A stretch of DNA of 64,000 nucleotides from Propionimicrobium sp. PCR01-08-3 (GTDB taxonomy: Bacteria; Actinomycetota; Actinomycetes; Propionibacteriales; Propionibacteriaceae). Made by a program: the position numbers and the translations under genes. Positions within the stretch are counted from its first letter, which is position 1. Each line of letters starts with the position of its first letter. Positions 1-8,016 of the stretch are shown piece after piece. Location: the NCBI RefSeq assembly GCF_030286045.1, contig NZ_CP127390.1, positions 1,877,482 to 1,941,481 of the forward strand, in the 5' to 3' direction. The notes beneath the pieces were generated by a model that saw only the letters and a program-made list of their open reading frames with translations, did not search any database and was not told where the DNA came from.

Positions 1-588
1 GACCGCAACGGACGCTACGAGTTGGCCGATGTGGTGCGCAATGTGCAACCCACCATCCTGATCGGCACCTCCGCACAATCCGGCGCGTTCACCGAGCCCA
101 TCGTCCGCGAGATGGCCAAGCACGTCGAGCGGCCGATCATCATGCCGTTGTCGAACCCGACCTCCCGCGCCGAGGCCGTGCCCAGCGATCTTCTGGCATG
201 GACGAACGGTGCGGCGTTGATCGCCACCGGCTCACCGTTCAAGCCGGTCGAGTTGGGTGAGACGACCTACCACATCGCCCAGGCGAACAACGCGCTGATC
301 TTTCCGGGCATCGGCCTGGGCGTGATCTGCTGCCGCGCCTCGAGAATCACCGACACCGTCATCGCGGCCGCCTCGCAGGCGGTGGCATCGGCGGTGTCCG
401 ATCGCAGCCTCGGAGCCTCCCTGTTGCCGACGATGACCCAGCTGCGCAGCATTTCTGCACAGGTGGCGGTAGCCGTCGTGGAGCAGGCTCAGCGTGAAGG
501 TTTGGCCCAGCGGGAGCTGGATAACCCGATCCAGCAGGTTTATGAGGCGATGTGGCAGCCCGTCTATCCCGAGATCGAGGTCGTCTGA
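1..588 (+). CDS. maeA: NAD-type malic enzyme, C-terminal part (5' end outside window)
   Basis: The reading frame is open from base 1 and stops at 586-588, leaving about 195 residues of the C-terminal half. Motifs typical of malic enzymes are visible: PLSNPTSRAEA, the ATGSPF loop of the NAD(P)-binding domain, and NNALIFPGIGLG. These match the large MaeA/SfcA type, which oxidatively decarboxylates malate to pyruvate and CO2 in the cytoplasm. The catalytic N-terminal domain lies upstream of the window, so activity cannot be judged. No convincing hairpin terminator follows the stop. The MaeA assignment is based on remembered family sequence and cofactor specificity is inferred. Confidence 0.9.
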   Translation, partial: DRNGRYELADVVRNVQPTILIGTSAQSGAFTEPIVREMAKHVERPIIMPLSNPTSRAEAVPSDLLAWTNGAALIATGSPFKPVELGETTYHIAQANNALIFPGIGLGVICCRASRITDTVIAAASQAVASAVSDRSLGASLLPTMTQLRSISAQVAVAVVEQAQREGLAQRELDNPIQQVYEAMWQPVYPEIEVV

Positions 589-677
589 GAAACCCGATCA
601 GCCCGGCTTGCTAGTGGCGACTGTGAAACCTTTCACCGAGGCCTCAGTTGCGTACGAGGTTCCGGTCACTCACTCGG

Positions 678-1505
678 TCACCGTTGGTCTCCGCGCCCGG
701 CCGCGAGTTCGTAGCAGGCGACCGCCGCAGCTGCCGCAACATTGAGCGAGTCGACGCCGTGGTGCATCTCGATGCGCACCACGGCGTCCGCCTGTCGTAG
801 CCAGTGGGCGCTGAGCCCGTCACCCTCGGTACCCATCAGCAGCGCGATCTTGCGCGGGCTTGCCCGAAGGGCTGCCGAGTAGTCGCGCAGGCTGACGGTA
901 TCGTCGCCCAACGCCATGGCCACGATCTCGAAACCTGCCCGCTGTAGTTCTTCCAAGCCGGACGCCCAGTTGGTCATCCGCGCCCAGGGCAGGTCGAAAA
1001 CGGTCCCCATTGACGTCTTGATGGCGCGTCGATAGAGCGGATCGGCCGCCCGTGGGGCGAGCAGCACGCCGTCCCATCCCAGGCCCGCAGCGCTACGGAT
1101 GATCGCACCGACGTTGGTGTGATCGACGATGTCCTCGCACACCACGAGCCGGTCGGCGCCCAGCAGATCGTCCATCTGCAGGGCGACATTGCGATGCATG
1201 GACGCCAACGCCCCGCGGTGCACATGAAACCCGGTCACCTGCTCGGCCAACTCTTCGGTCACCACGTATACCGGCGCATCCGTGGCGTCCAACAGGTCGG
1301 ACAGCCCTTCGAGCCAGCGTTCGGCAAGCATGAAAGATCGTGGCCGGAAGCCTGCCTCGACGGCGCGGCGGATGATCTTGGCGCCTTCGGCGATGAACAG
1401 GCCACCCTCGGTCTCCAGCTTCTTGCGCAAGCTCGTCTCACGTAGCCGGACATAATCGTCGAGACGGTGGTCGCCGGGGTCGGTGATCGAAATGAGGTTG
1501 GCCAC
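678..1505 (-). CDS. TrmH/SpoU-family RNA 2'-O-methyltransferase
   Basis: A 275-residue protein with an N-terminal substrate-binding domain (roughly residues 1-110, containing GGLFIAEGAKIIRRA) and a SpoU knot methyltransferase domain. Knot motifs are NVGAIIRSAAGLGWDG, LLMGTEGDGLS and the C-terminal VDSLNVAAAAAVACYELA. It should transfer a methyl group from S-adenosylmethionine to a ribose 2'-OH of rRNA or tRNA; the target base cannot be told. The GTG at 1505 was chosen because the N-terminal domain begins right there and a TACGAT hexamer sits 8 nt upstream, although an open frame extends to 1682. It is divergent from the transporter gene downstream of position 1700. Confidence 0.88.
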   Translation of the reverse strand: MANLISITDPGDHRLDDYVRLRETSLRKKLETEGGLFIAEGAKIIRRAVEAGFRPRSFMLAERWLEGLSDLLDATDAPVYVVTEELAEQVTGFHVHRGALASMHRNVALQMDDLLGADRLVVCEDIVDHTNVGAIIRSAAGLGWDGVLLAPRAADPLYRRAIKTSMGTVFDLPWARMTNWASGLEELQRAGFEIVAMALGDDTVSLRDYSAALRASPRKIALLMGTEGDGLSAHWLRQADAVVRIEMHHGVDSLNVAAAAAVACYELAAGRGDQR

Positions 1506-1513
1506 GAGTGCCG

Positions 1514-1519
1514 ATCGTA
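1514..1519 (-). promoter_or_regulatory. candidate -10 hexamer TACGAT for the TrmH-like gene
   Basis: TACGAT reads on the minus strand and ends 8 nt before the GTG start at 1505, with no Shine-Dalgarno sequence between. This suggests a leaderless or nearly leaderless transcript. No clear -35 was identified. Confidence 0.4.
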
Positions 1520-1699
1520 GTCGCGAGCGTGTGGCCGTCCGTCGGGGACCCATCGGTGACCACGTTGGATCGTGGCCCGCCGACCCATTCTCACTGCCCG
1601 GCCTTCGCCCTCCATACACGAAGGAGCACGATCTTTTCGCCCGATCAGGTCGTCCCTGCTGATGAGCACGCGTATGCCACATCCGGCCGCGGTCGTAGG

Positions 1700-2713
1700 G
1701 TGAGCATCGTGACCCCGACAGCCAAGCCCCGCAAGCCCTGGTGGCGGCGCATCGACTACTTCATGGTCGCCATCATCGCCGCTGCAGTGATCGCAACCGT
1801 GCTGCCGGCCCGCGGAGCCGGCGTCGAGGTGGTGGACTGGGCGTCCAAGATCACCATCGCGATTCTGTTCTTCCTCTACGGCGTACGGCTGAAGCCGAGT
1901 GAAACCATCACCGGGCTCAAGCACTGGCGGTTGCACACGGTGATTCTGACCTTCACCTTCATTGCTTTCCCCATCATCGGGATGGCGTTGCGGGTGCTGG
2001 TGCCCGGGGTGATCAGCGAGGATATCTACCGCGGTCTGCTTTACATCTGTCTGCTGCCGTCGACGGTGCAGTCCTCGATCAACTTCACGTCGATCGCCAA
2101 GGGCAATGTGGCGGCGGCGATCATCAGTGCTTCGATGTCGAACCTGCTGGGTGTCTTCATCACTCCGCTGCTAGCCATCGCGCTGATGAGCACCACAGGA
2201 TTGCATCTGGACCCGGCGTCGATTCTCGATATCGCGATCCAGATTCTGCTGCCGTTCGTTCTCGGGCAGCTTTCCCGGAGGTGGACCGCCGACTTCGTCA
2301 CTTCGCACCCGAAGCTGAAGTACTTCGACCAGATCTCCATCGTGCTGGTCGTATACCGGGCGTTCGGCCAGGGCGTACGCGACGGACTGTGGCAGCGTAC
2401 CGGCATCGGTGATATCGCGGTGATCCTGCTGGCGGTCGCGGTGATCTTGCCGCTGATGCTTTGGCTGACGTGGAAGGTGGCGGGCTGGCTCCATTTCGAT
2501 CGCCGCGACCAGATCGCCATCCAGTTCTGCGGCACCAAGAAATCGCTCGCGACCGGTGTGCCGATGGCCTCCGTGATGTTCCCCGCCGCCCAGGTCGGCA
2601 TGATCGTGCTGCCGTTGATGATCTTTCATCAGGCCCAACTCATGGTGTGCAGTTCGCTGGCCAGCAAATACTCCCGCAAGCCCGAAGAGTGGTTGGACGA
2701 GACGAACCGCTAG
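1700..2713 (+). CDS. bile acid:sodium symporter family (SBF-like) transporter
   Basis: A 337-residue integral membrane protein with about nine or ten hydrophobic segments spread over the whole length and a basic N-terminus (KPRKPWWRR). Sequence such as LPSTVQSSINFTSIAKGNVAAAIISASMSNLLG and the C-terminal GTKKSLATGVPMA segment fits the SBF-like/PF13593 branch of the bile acid:sodium symporter superfamily, whose bacterial substrates are mostly unknown. The start is either GTG at 1700 or GTG at 1709; the purine-rich GTAGGG before them favours one of these over the long upstream open frame. The gene stands alone between the TrmH-like gene and the toxin-antitoxin pair, which gives no clue to its substrate. 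Confidence 0.85.
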   Translation: MSIVTPTAKPRKPWWRRIDYFMVAIIAAAVIATVLPARGAGVEVVDWASKITIAILFFLYGVRLKPSETITGLKHWRLHTVILTFTFIAFPIIGMALRVLVPGVISEDIYRGLLYICLLPSTVQSSINFTSIAKGNVAAAIISASMSNLLGVFITPLLAIALMSTTGLHLDPASILDIAIQILLPFVLGQLSRRWTADFVTSHPKLKYFDQISIVLVVYRAFGQGVRDGLWQRTGIGDIAVILLAVAVILPLMLWLTWKVAGWLHFDRRDQIAIQFCGTKKSLATGVPMASVMFPAAQVGMIVLPLMIFHQAQLMVCSSLASKYSRKPEEWLDETNR

Positions 2714-2907
2714 CCTCGATCAGAGCAGCTTAAGCGCCACTACCCCACCATCACACGGATACGTTTGGGGTTGACGGCGCGCGCGGTGCCCAAACGCTGG
2801 TCCCAGATCTGGACACGCAACTCCTCGATCCAGAAACCGATGAATCCGTCGAAGACCAGCGACCTAGCTGGCTTCTGGTGGTCGACAAGAGATGTGGCAC
2901 CAGGTGC

Positions 2908-2913
2908 TACGCT
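2908..2913 (+). promoter_or_regulatory. candidate -10 hexamer TACGCT for the antitoxin-toxin operon
   Basis: TACGCT lies 6 nt before the ATG at 2920, and the intervening CATTAT contains no ribosome-binding site, so the message is probably leaderless. No convincing -35 was found. An operator bound by the antitoxin would be expected close by, but no clear palindrome was seen. Confidence 0.45.
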
Positions 2914-2919
2914 CATTAT

Positions 2920-3189
2920 ATGAGCTTGCCAGGCGATATTAGTCAGCGCGACTTGAGGATGCACTCGCGTGAAATAATGGATGCTGTCGAGCAGGGTGAA
3001 GCCTTTACGGTGACACGCGATGGCAGAAAAATCGCAGAGCTGATTCCCTTGCGCAACCGTCGGCGCTTCGTGCCTACCGGCGAGTTTCTGGCGCTGGGGC
3101 ACAATTTAGGGACCATCGACGAAGATGATTTTCGCGAGAGCTTGGACGACGTGACCGACCCTTACCAGGATGACCCTTATGAGCGATAA
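2920..3189 (+). CDS. Phd/YefM-type antitoxin of a type II toxin-antitoxin pair
   Basis: An 89-residue protein whose N-terminal half (MSLPGDISQRDLRMHSREIMD, then a GEAFTVTRDGRKIAELIPL strand-turn-strand) matches the Phd/YefM DNA-binding fold. The C-terminal half is acidic (DEDDFRESLDDVTD), as expected for the disordered tail that wraps the toxin. It normally neutralises the toxin encoded next to it and represses their joint promoter. Its stop overlaps the toxin start by 11 bases, so the two are translationally coupled. Base composition here is visibly less GC-rich than in the flanking housekeeping genes, which fits a mobile module. Confidence 0.85.
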   Translation: MSLPGDISQRDLRMHSREIMDAVEQGEAFTVTRDGRKIAELIPLRNRRRFVPTGEFLALGHNLGTIDEDDFRESLDDVTDPYQDDPYER

Positions 3190-3604
3190 GCCCGCTCGCT
3201 TGCCTCAGGGCCTGCTGGACACCAACATCCTTATTCATTGGAGTCGGCTGTCACCGGACCAGCTACCGTTGTCGACTGCGATTTCGGCTGTCACCCTGGC
3301 GGAATTGGCGGCGGCCATTCATGCGGATCTAACGTTGAACGAACGCGCCAAGCGCCTGGACGTTTTGCAACGGGCCGAGAGCATCTTCGATCCCTTGCCG
3401 TTCGATGCACCGGCTGCCCGAGCCTACGGCCGCGTCACGGCGGCCGTCCGCGCCGCGGGACGCTCGCCCCGCGCCCGCGTGGCGGATCAGATGATTGCTG
3501 CGGTGGCTGCCAGCCATGATCTGCCGCTGTTCACGACCAATGCAGCCGACTTTCTGGGGTTGGAGAGAATCATCACGGTCGTGGCGGTTGAGCGTCCAAA
3601 ATGA
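3179..3604 (+). CDS. vapC: VapC-type PIN-domain ribonuclease toxin
   Basis: A 141-residue single PIN domain. Metal-binding acidic residues are visible: Asp14 in LLDTNILIHW, Glu42 in TLAELAAAI, Asp103 in RVADQMIAAVA and Asp124 in TTNAADF. VapC toxins cleave RNA, often tRNA or rRNA, until bound by their antitoxin. The ATG at 3179 was preferred over one at 3170 because CAGGA at about 3165 gives better spacing. All four acidic positions are intact, so the toxin is predicted active. No further genes are coupled to the pair. Confidence 0.88.
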   Translation: MSDKPARLPQGLLDTNILIHWSRLSPDQLPLSTAISAVTLAELAAAIHADLTLNERAKRLDVLQRAESIFDPLPFDAPAARAYGRVTAAVRAAGRSPRARVADQMIAAVAASHDLPLFTTNAADFLGLERIITVVAVERPK

Positions 3605-3818
3605 GTTGCTGGCTAAATAGTCCGCGCCATCCACAAAGAAGCCATCGAAATAACTCGCCCCCCACAAAGTGGCTACCCCGCCTCTACGCAGGCACCTTTC
3701 ACCCCGCGCTGGGGTCTGAAACGCACAAACTAGGCTTTCGATTTGACCTCGCCCCGGAGTCGAACCTGCTCTCCCCCTTTGAGTGCAGGTCGGGTAGGTC
3801 CTGAACGGGAGTTAGAAG

Positions 3819-4601
3819 CTAGGCGGCGCGGGCGGTCCAGCGTCCATCGGTCTTGGTGATGTGCAGCGGCATATCGAATGTCCGGGTCAGCAGGTCATCG
3901 GTGAGAACGTCGTCGATCGGGCCCGCAGCCACCACGCCGCCGTGAGCCATCAGCATCGCATGAGTGATGCCGTCGGGGATCTCCTCGACGTGGTGCGTGA
4001 CCAACACCATGGTCGGGGCATCTGGATCGTGGCACAACTCGGAGAGAATCTTGACCAGTATCTCGCGTCCGCGCAGGTCGAGACCACCACCGGGCTCATC
4101 GAGCAGCAAGAGTTCCGGATCGGTCATCAGCGCACGGGCGATCTCGACGCGTTTGCGCTCGCCCTCAGACAGCGTTCCATAGGTGCGATCGCCCAGGTCG
4201 TCCACGTGCATGATCTGCATGAGCTGCTTCGCCCGGGCGTAGTCCATCTGCTCGTAGGCCTCGCGCCAGCGTCCCATCACGCCATAGGACGCGGAAACCA
4301 CCACGTCGGTGACCTTCTCGCGGTTGGGGATGCGGTGGGCGATCGACGAGGACGCAACGCCGATGCGCGGACGCAACTCGAACACGTCGACCGCGCCCAT
4401 GTATTCGCCGAGGATTTCGACGACGCCGGTGGTGGGATGCATCTGTGTGCTGAGTAGCGACAACATGGTGGTCTTGCCGGCACCGTTCGGTCCGATCACC
4501 ACCCACCGGTCGCCTTCTTCAACCTTGAAGTTCACATCTTGTAGCAGAAGAGCGGTCCCGCGCCGCACGCTGACTCCGGCCAATTCGGCTACTGCAACCA
4601 T
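3819..4601 (-). CDS. ABC transporter ATP-binding protein, orphan (no permease nearby)
   Basis: A 260-residue ABC ATPase. The Walker A is GPNGAGKTTM (about residues 38-47), the signature is LSEGERKRVEIARAL, the Walker B is LLLLDEPGGGLD and the switch region is LVTHHVEE. The spacing and the GGLDLRGRE segment resemble ATPases of iron or molybdate complex importers, but no membrane or binding-protein gene is adjacent, so the transported substance, or any non-transport role, is unknown. The ATG at 4601 starts directly at the conserved strand. TAAGGT lies 7 nt upstream, suggesting leaderless transcription. It is transcribed on its own, towards the toxin-antitoxin region. Confidence 0.88.
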   Translation of the reverse strand: MVAVAELAGVSVRRGTALLLQDVNFKVEEGDRWVVIGPNGAGKTTMLSLLSTQMHPTTGVVEILGEYMGAVDVFELRPRIGVASSSIAHRIPNREKVTDVVVSASYGVMGRWREAYEQMDYARAKQLMQIMHVDDLGDRTYGTLSEGERKRVEIARALMTDPELLLLDEPGGGLDLRGREILVKILSELCHDPDAPTMVLVTHHVEEIPDGITHAMLMAHGGVVAAGPIDDVLTDDLLTRTFDMPLHITKTDGRWTARAA

Positions 4602-4608
4602 GCGTCCG

Positions 4609-4614
4609 ACCTTA
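4609..4614 (-). promoter_or_regulatory. candidate -10 hexamer TAAGGT for the orphan ABC ATPase gene
   Basis: TAAGGT on the minus strand ends 7 nt before the ATG at 4601, leaving no room for a ribosome-binding site. A TAGGGT hexamer overlaps just upstream and could serve instead. Confidence 0.45.
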
Positions 4615-4864
4615 CCCTAGAGACCTTGGCTCCCGCCGGACGCACGACGCCATTCGGGTCGCCTGATCATGCGATTCGCAAACGGTGAACTCCCGCGGGG
4701 CCTGCAGCAACCCAGGAGGACACGATTGGCGTCGCGGCATGGGCCGGGGAAACCACTTCTGCGCCCGTGGCCGGGTACCGGCTCCGGCGCGAAGGCTCCA
4801 CGAAGCCCAGTCGCTGCAGTCCGAAGAAATCGCATCGACCGCGCGAAGCGAGGCGAGTTTCACC

Positions 4865-5350
4865 TCAAAAATGCAGGAAGATCCCGACGACCCAGCAGGC
4901 GATCGCCAGCCCGGCACAACCGAATTCGATCAGCATGCCCAGGCCCACAGATTTCATGGCGACCACCGAGGCGTCCCAGGCCTGCTTCGGTTCGCGCAGC
5001 CGATACCATTCGCTGCCGAACAGACCTGCCACGAAACCCACGAACAGGCCGATCACCGGGATCACGAAGGCACCGATCACGCCGACCACGGCACCGATCA
5101 GGATGGACCGGTTGGGAATGCTCCGTGCTTTCAAGCGCTTGCCGGTCAGGAAATAGGACGAGGCCATCCCTATCCCGCATGACACCAGCCCGAGCGCGAA
5201 GACGGTCCACCCGACCGGGCCACCGATAGCGATCGCCCAGACCAGAAGGCCGATGATCACCAAGATGCTGCCGGGCAGGATCGGGAAGATGGTCCCGAGC
5301 GCGCCCACCAGCACGAGGGCGCCGGTGATGACGGTGATGGCAATGTCCAT
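4865..5350 (-). CDS. DUF456 family membrane protein
   Basis: A 161-residue protein made of four or five hydrophobic segments with glycine-rich turns, such as GALVLVGALGTIFPILPGS at the N-terminus and IGAVVGVIGAFVIPVIGLFVGFVAG in the middle. This pattern is typical of DUF456 proteins, small bacterial membrane proteins of unknown function. The ATG at 5350 begins at the first membrane segment, and TACCCT ends 7 nt upstream. The gene is monocistronic by spacing: 265 bp separate it from the ABC gene on the 3' side and about 240 bp, including a terminator, from fabI upstream. Confidence 0.82.
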   Translation of the reverse strand: MDIAITVITGALVLVGALGTIFPILPGSILVIIGLLVWAIAIGGPVGWTVFALGLVSCGIGMASSYFLTGKRLKARSIPNRSILIGAVVGVIGAFVIPVIGLFVGFVAGLFGSEWYRLREPKQAWDASVVAMKSVGLGMLIEFGCAGLAIACWVVGIFLHF

Positions 5351-5357
5351 GCATTGA

Positions 5358-5363
5358 AGGGTA
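5358..5363 (-). promoter_or_regulatory. candidate -10 hexamer TACCCT for the DUF456 gene
   Basis: TACCCT on the minus strand ends exactly 7 nt before the ATG at 5350, the same geometry as at several other genes in the window. No Shine-Dalgarno sequence is present. Confidence 0.45.
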
Positions 5364-5516
5364 CCGATTACAACCTGCAGATCGCGGGATTTCGGTCTCG
5401 ACCGGGGCGCACCGGCAACAGCATGGCGAGGGATCGAAGGCAGAACTGGCCAACTCTTGCAAAGAGCGGCCGCGAGGCGGCGACAGCGTGATCCGATCGC
5501 AGTTCGCAATGCAACA

Positions 5517-5556
5517 AGGACGACGACCCGCCCGTTCAAGGGCAGGTCGCCGTCCT
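5517..5556 (-). terminator. hairpin terminator downstream of fabI
   Basis: A 17-bp stem with two G-U pairs and a 6-nt loop (TTGAAC) starts 33 bp after the fabI stop. On the minus strand the arms begin AGGACGGCGACC and end GGTCGTCGTCCT, followed by TTGTTGC, a short and imperfect U-rich stretch. Confidence 0.75.
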
Positions 5557-5588
5557 CACAATGAGCTCTCGGATTCAGTGGATCGACG

Positions 5589-6362
5589 CTACGCTCCGGT
5601 GGAGTGCAGGCCGCCGTCCACGTAGATCATGGTGCCGGTGGTGGCCGGGAACCAGTCGCTCAACAGGGCGACGACGGCCTTGCCAACCGGGGTGGCGTCC
5701 GAGGCGGTCCAGCCGAGCGGCGCGCGCTCGTCCCAGATATCGTTGAACGACGTGGAACCGGGGATCGCCTTCTTGGCGATGGTGTCGACCGGTCCGGCCG
5801 CGACCAGATTCGAGCGGATGCCGTCGGGGCCGAGGTAGCGGGCCAGATACCGGTTGGTCGACTCGAGTGCCGCCTTCGCCACGCCCATCCAGTCGTAGGA
5901 CGGCCAGCTGATGGTCGCGTCGAAGGTCAGGCCGACGATCGACGATCCAGCACCGAGCAGGTCGCGGACCGCCATCGTCAGGCTCTTCATCGAATACGCC
6001 GAGGTCTGCACGGCCATCGCGACATCGTCCCATTCGGTGCTCAGAAAGGCACCACCGAGCGCACGTTCCGGGTGAGCGTAGGCGATCGAGTGGACGACAC
6101 CGTCGAGGTGGTCGAATCCGAGGTCACGCAGCTGACCGGGCAGCGCCGCGAGCTGCTCGGCATCGGTCACGTTGAGATCGAGCACCTCGGGCACCGGATC
6201 AAGCTTCTTGACCACGCGACGTGTCAGGCTCATGCCGCGTCCGAAGTTCGACACCACGATCTCGGCGCCCTCTCGCTGCGCGATCTGGGCCACCGCGTAC
6301 GCGATGGAGGTGTTCAGCGTGACACCGGTGACCAGGATCTTCTTGCCTTCGAGAATGCCCAT
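5589..6362 (-). CDS. fabI: enoyl-[acyl-carrier-protein] reductase (NADH), InhA/FabI type
   Basis: A 257-residue short-chain dehydrogenase-fold enzyme catalysing the last step of fatty acid elongation, reduction of trans-2-enoyl-ACP. Conserved elements are the nucleotide-binding ILVTGVTLNTSIAYAVA at the N-terminus, GVVHSIAYA, and the catalytic SYDWMGVAKAALES with Tyr156 and Lys163 in the Y-x6-K spacing of FabI and InhA. The tail NLVAAGP...TIYVDGG-like segment is also present. The start ATG at 6362 follows the fabG stop by one base, so the two are co-transcribed. The pair mirrors the mycobacterial fabG1-inhA locus. A strong hairpin follows the gene. Confidence 0.93.
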   Translation of the reverse strand: MGILEGKKILVTGVTLNTSIAYAVAQIAQREGAEIVVSNFGRGMSLTRRVVKKLDPVPEVLDLNVTDAEQLAALPGQLRDLGFDHLDGVVHSIAYAHPERALGGAFLSTEWDDVAMAVQTSAYSMKSLTMAVRDLLGAGSSIVGLTFDATISWPSYDWMGVAKAALESTNRYLARYLGPDGIRSNLVAAGPVDTIAKKAIPGSTSFNDIWDERAPLGWTASDATPVGKAVVALLSDWFPATTGTMIYVDGGLHSTGA

Positions 6363-6363
6363 C

Positions 6364-7092
6364 TCAGTGCCCCATTCCCAGGCCGCCATCGACCGGGATC
6401 ACTGCCCCGGTGATGTAGCCCGACTCGTCTTCGACCAGGAACTTCACGGCGTGCGCAACGTCGGCGATGGTGCCCATCCGGCCCACCGGAATGCGCTCCG
6501 CGTACGACTTCTGGGTGGCGTCGTCGAGCACGTCGGTCATCGCGGTCTGGATGAATCCGGGTGCGACGACGTTGAAGGTGATGCCGCGGCTGCCGACCTC
6601 GCGGGCGACGCTGCGGGCCATGCCGATCAGGCCGGCCTTGGTGGACGCATAGTTCACCTGCCCGGCAGAACCCAGCAGGGCCACCACCGAGCTGGTGGCG
6701 ACGATGCGTCCGAAGCGCTGCTTGACCATGCCGCGCACCGCCCGGCGGACGACCCGGTAGGCACCCGTCAGGTTGACGTCGAGAACTTTCTCCCAGTCCT
6801 CGTCGCTCATCCGCATCAGCAGCGTGTCGCGGGTGATGCCGGCGTTGGCGACCAGGATCTCGACCGGGCCGAGTTCGGATTCGACCTTCTTGAAGGCCTC
6901 GTCGACAGAAGCGGTGTCGGTGACGTCGCAGGCCACCCCCAGAACACCGTCGGGGGCTGCGTCCGAAATATCAAAGCTTGCGACCCGATAGCCGGCGTCA
7001 CGCAACAGTTCGGCAATCGCTGCGCCGATTCCTCGTCCGGCTCCGGTGATGACGGCTACGCGGCCGTCTGAAGTATTGGCAGTTTGGCTCAC
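6364..7092 (-). CDS. fabG: 3-oxoacyl-[acyl-carrier-protein] reductase
   Basis: A 242-residue classical short-chain dehydrogenase with the TGAGRGIG cofactor motif (about residues 16-23), NAG at 83-85, and the catalytic Ser135, Tyr148 and Lys152 in TSSVVALLGSAGQVNYASTKAG. It reduces 3-oxoacyl-ACP with NADPH in type II fatty acid synthesis. The GTG at 7092 was chosen because TAGATT lies 7 nt upstream and because the protein begins at the Rossmann fold there; the longer open frame overlaps the divergent rlmA promoter region. It forms an operon with fabI. The FabG call is supported by its partner, since generic reductases of this fold are hard to separate by sequence alone. Confidence 0.9.
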   Translation of the reverse strand: MSQTANTSDGRVAVITGAGRGIGAAIAELLRDAGYRVASFDISDAAPDGVLGVACDVTDTASVDEAFKKVESELGPVEILVANAGITRDTLLMRMSDEDWEKVLDVNLTGAYRVVRRAVRGMVKQRFGRIVATSSVVALLGSAGQVNYASTKAGLIGMARSVAREVGSRGITFNVVAPGFIQTAMTDVLDDATQKSYAERIPVGRMGTIADVAHAVKFLVEDESGYITGAVIPVDGGLGMGH

Positions 7093-7099
7093 CCTAGTG

Positions 7100-7105
7100 A
7101 ATCTA
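7100..7105 (-). promoter_or_regulatory. candidate -10 hexamer TAGATT for fabG-fabI
   Basis: TAGATT on the minus strand ends 7 nt before the GTG at 7092, with no ribosome-binding site between, pointing to a leaderless fabG-fabI message. Confidence 0.5.
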
Positions 7106-7195
7106 TCGTCCGGGTCCGATGCCCGATGGTGGATGGGGCACAAAAACCGGCACTCATCGTTGTCTGGTTCGCACCGGCACCGCCAGAATGGACGA

Positions 7196-8011
7196 GTGCC
7201 AGCCATTGATGCAGCCCTCGGATTGCTGATCTGCCCGATTTGTAGCCAGCCGATGTCGCGCGTCGAGCGGCGGCTACATTGCCCGGCACAACACAGCTTC
7301 GATCTTGCCAAGCAAGGGTATGTGAATCTTCTCAATCGTGCCGCACCAGCCAACGCCGACAGCGCCCGGATGGCCGATGCCCGTGACCGATTCTTGTCCG
7401 CCGGATACTACGAGCCGATCTGCGATGCGGTGGTACGAGCGTCCGCCGGTGCCGAGGCCGCAATCGCCGAGGTCGGTGCGGGAACGGGCTACTACCTCGG
7501 CGCAGTCGTCTCTGAGCTTTCGCCGGGCAGCCACCTTGCGATGGATATCTCGGTCGCTGCCATGAAACGGGCCGCCAGACGGGGCCTGGCATGTGTGGTG
7601 GCCGATACCTGGCAGCGGCTGCCCATCGCCGAGGGTTGTCTTGACCGGCTGTTGTGCATCTTCGCACCGCGGAACCCGGCCGAATTTCATCGCGTGCTCG
7701 CCGACGGGGGACGGGTCATCGTGGTGACGCCGTTGTCCGATCATCTGCGTGAGTTGCGGAATCGATTTGAATTGCTGGGGGTCGAGGATAACAAGCTGGC
7801 CCGGCTGGACGAATCCTTCGATGCTACCGGACTAGAGCTGTCTTCACGCGAAGAATTACGTTTCTCAATTACCCTCGATCCAGCCGCGACCACAGACCTG
7901 ATTAGCATGGGACCTAATGCCTTTCATCAACACGACCAAAACTATTCGGAATCGTTATCTACGCGCATAGCGGTAGCGGTCAGCACTTACCGTAAAAGGC
8001 ATCGTGAATAG
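7196..8011 (+). CDS. rlmA: 23S rRNA guanine-N1 methyltransferase, RlmA family
   Basis: A 271-residue protein with an N-terminal zinc ribbon (CPICSQPM then LHCPAQHSFDLAK) and a class I SAM-dependent methyltransferase domain. The SAM loop is EVGAGTGYYLG, and LCIFAPRNPAEFHRVL is a typical RlmA motif. Members methylate N1 of a guanine in 23S rRNA (helix 35); some confer tylosin resistance, and which base is modified cannot be read from sequence. The GTG at 7196 is chosen because the conserved zinc ribbon begins there, with CAGAAT 6 nt upstream. The gene is divergent from fabG and converges with the small HTH gene, with 5 bp between stops. Confidence 0.85.
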   Translation: MPAIDAALGLLICPICSQPMSRVERRLHCPAQHSFDLAKQGYVNLLNRAAPANADSARMADARDRFLSAGYYEPICDAVVRASAGAEAAIAEVGAGTGYYLGAVVSELSPGSHLAMDISVAAMKRAARRGLACVVADTWQRLPIAEGCLDRLLCIFAPRNPAEFHRVLADGGRVIVVTPLSDHLRELRNRFELLGVEDNKLARLDESFDATGLELSSREELRFSITLDPAATTDLISMGPNAFHQHDQNYSESLSTRIAVAVSTYRKRHRE

Positions 8012-8016
8012 GACGC

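Noticed and set aside
623-636. Palindrome GTGAAACCTTTCAC after maeA.
   Set aside because: Short, between two gene ends rather than at a promoter, and without a U-tract; likely chance.
3752-3775. Minus-strand sequence like a tRNA T-arm (GGTTCGACTCC, shared with tRNA-Leu), considered as an attachment site or tRNA fragment next to the toxin-antitoxin pair.
   Set aside because: The flanking bases do not form a T-stem or acceptor stem, and no second copy or integrase gene was found.
3601-3804. Plus-strand frame of 67 codons after vapC.
   Set aside because: Overlaps the vapC stop, has no ribosome-binding site or motif, and looks like non-coding spacer.
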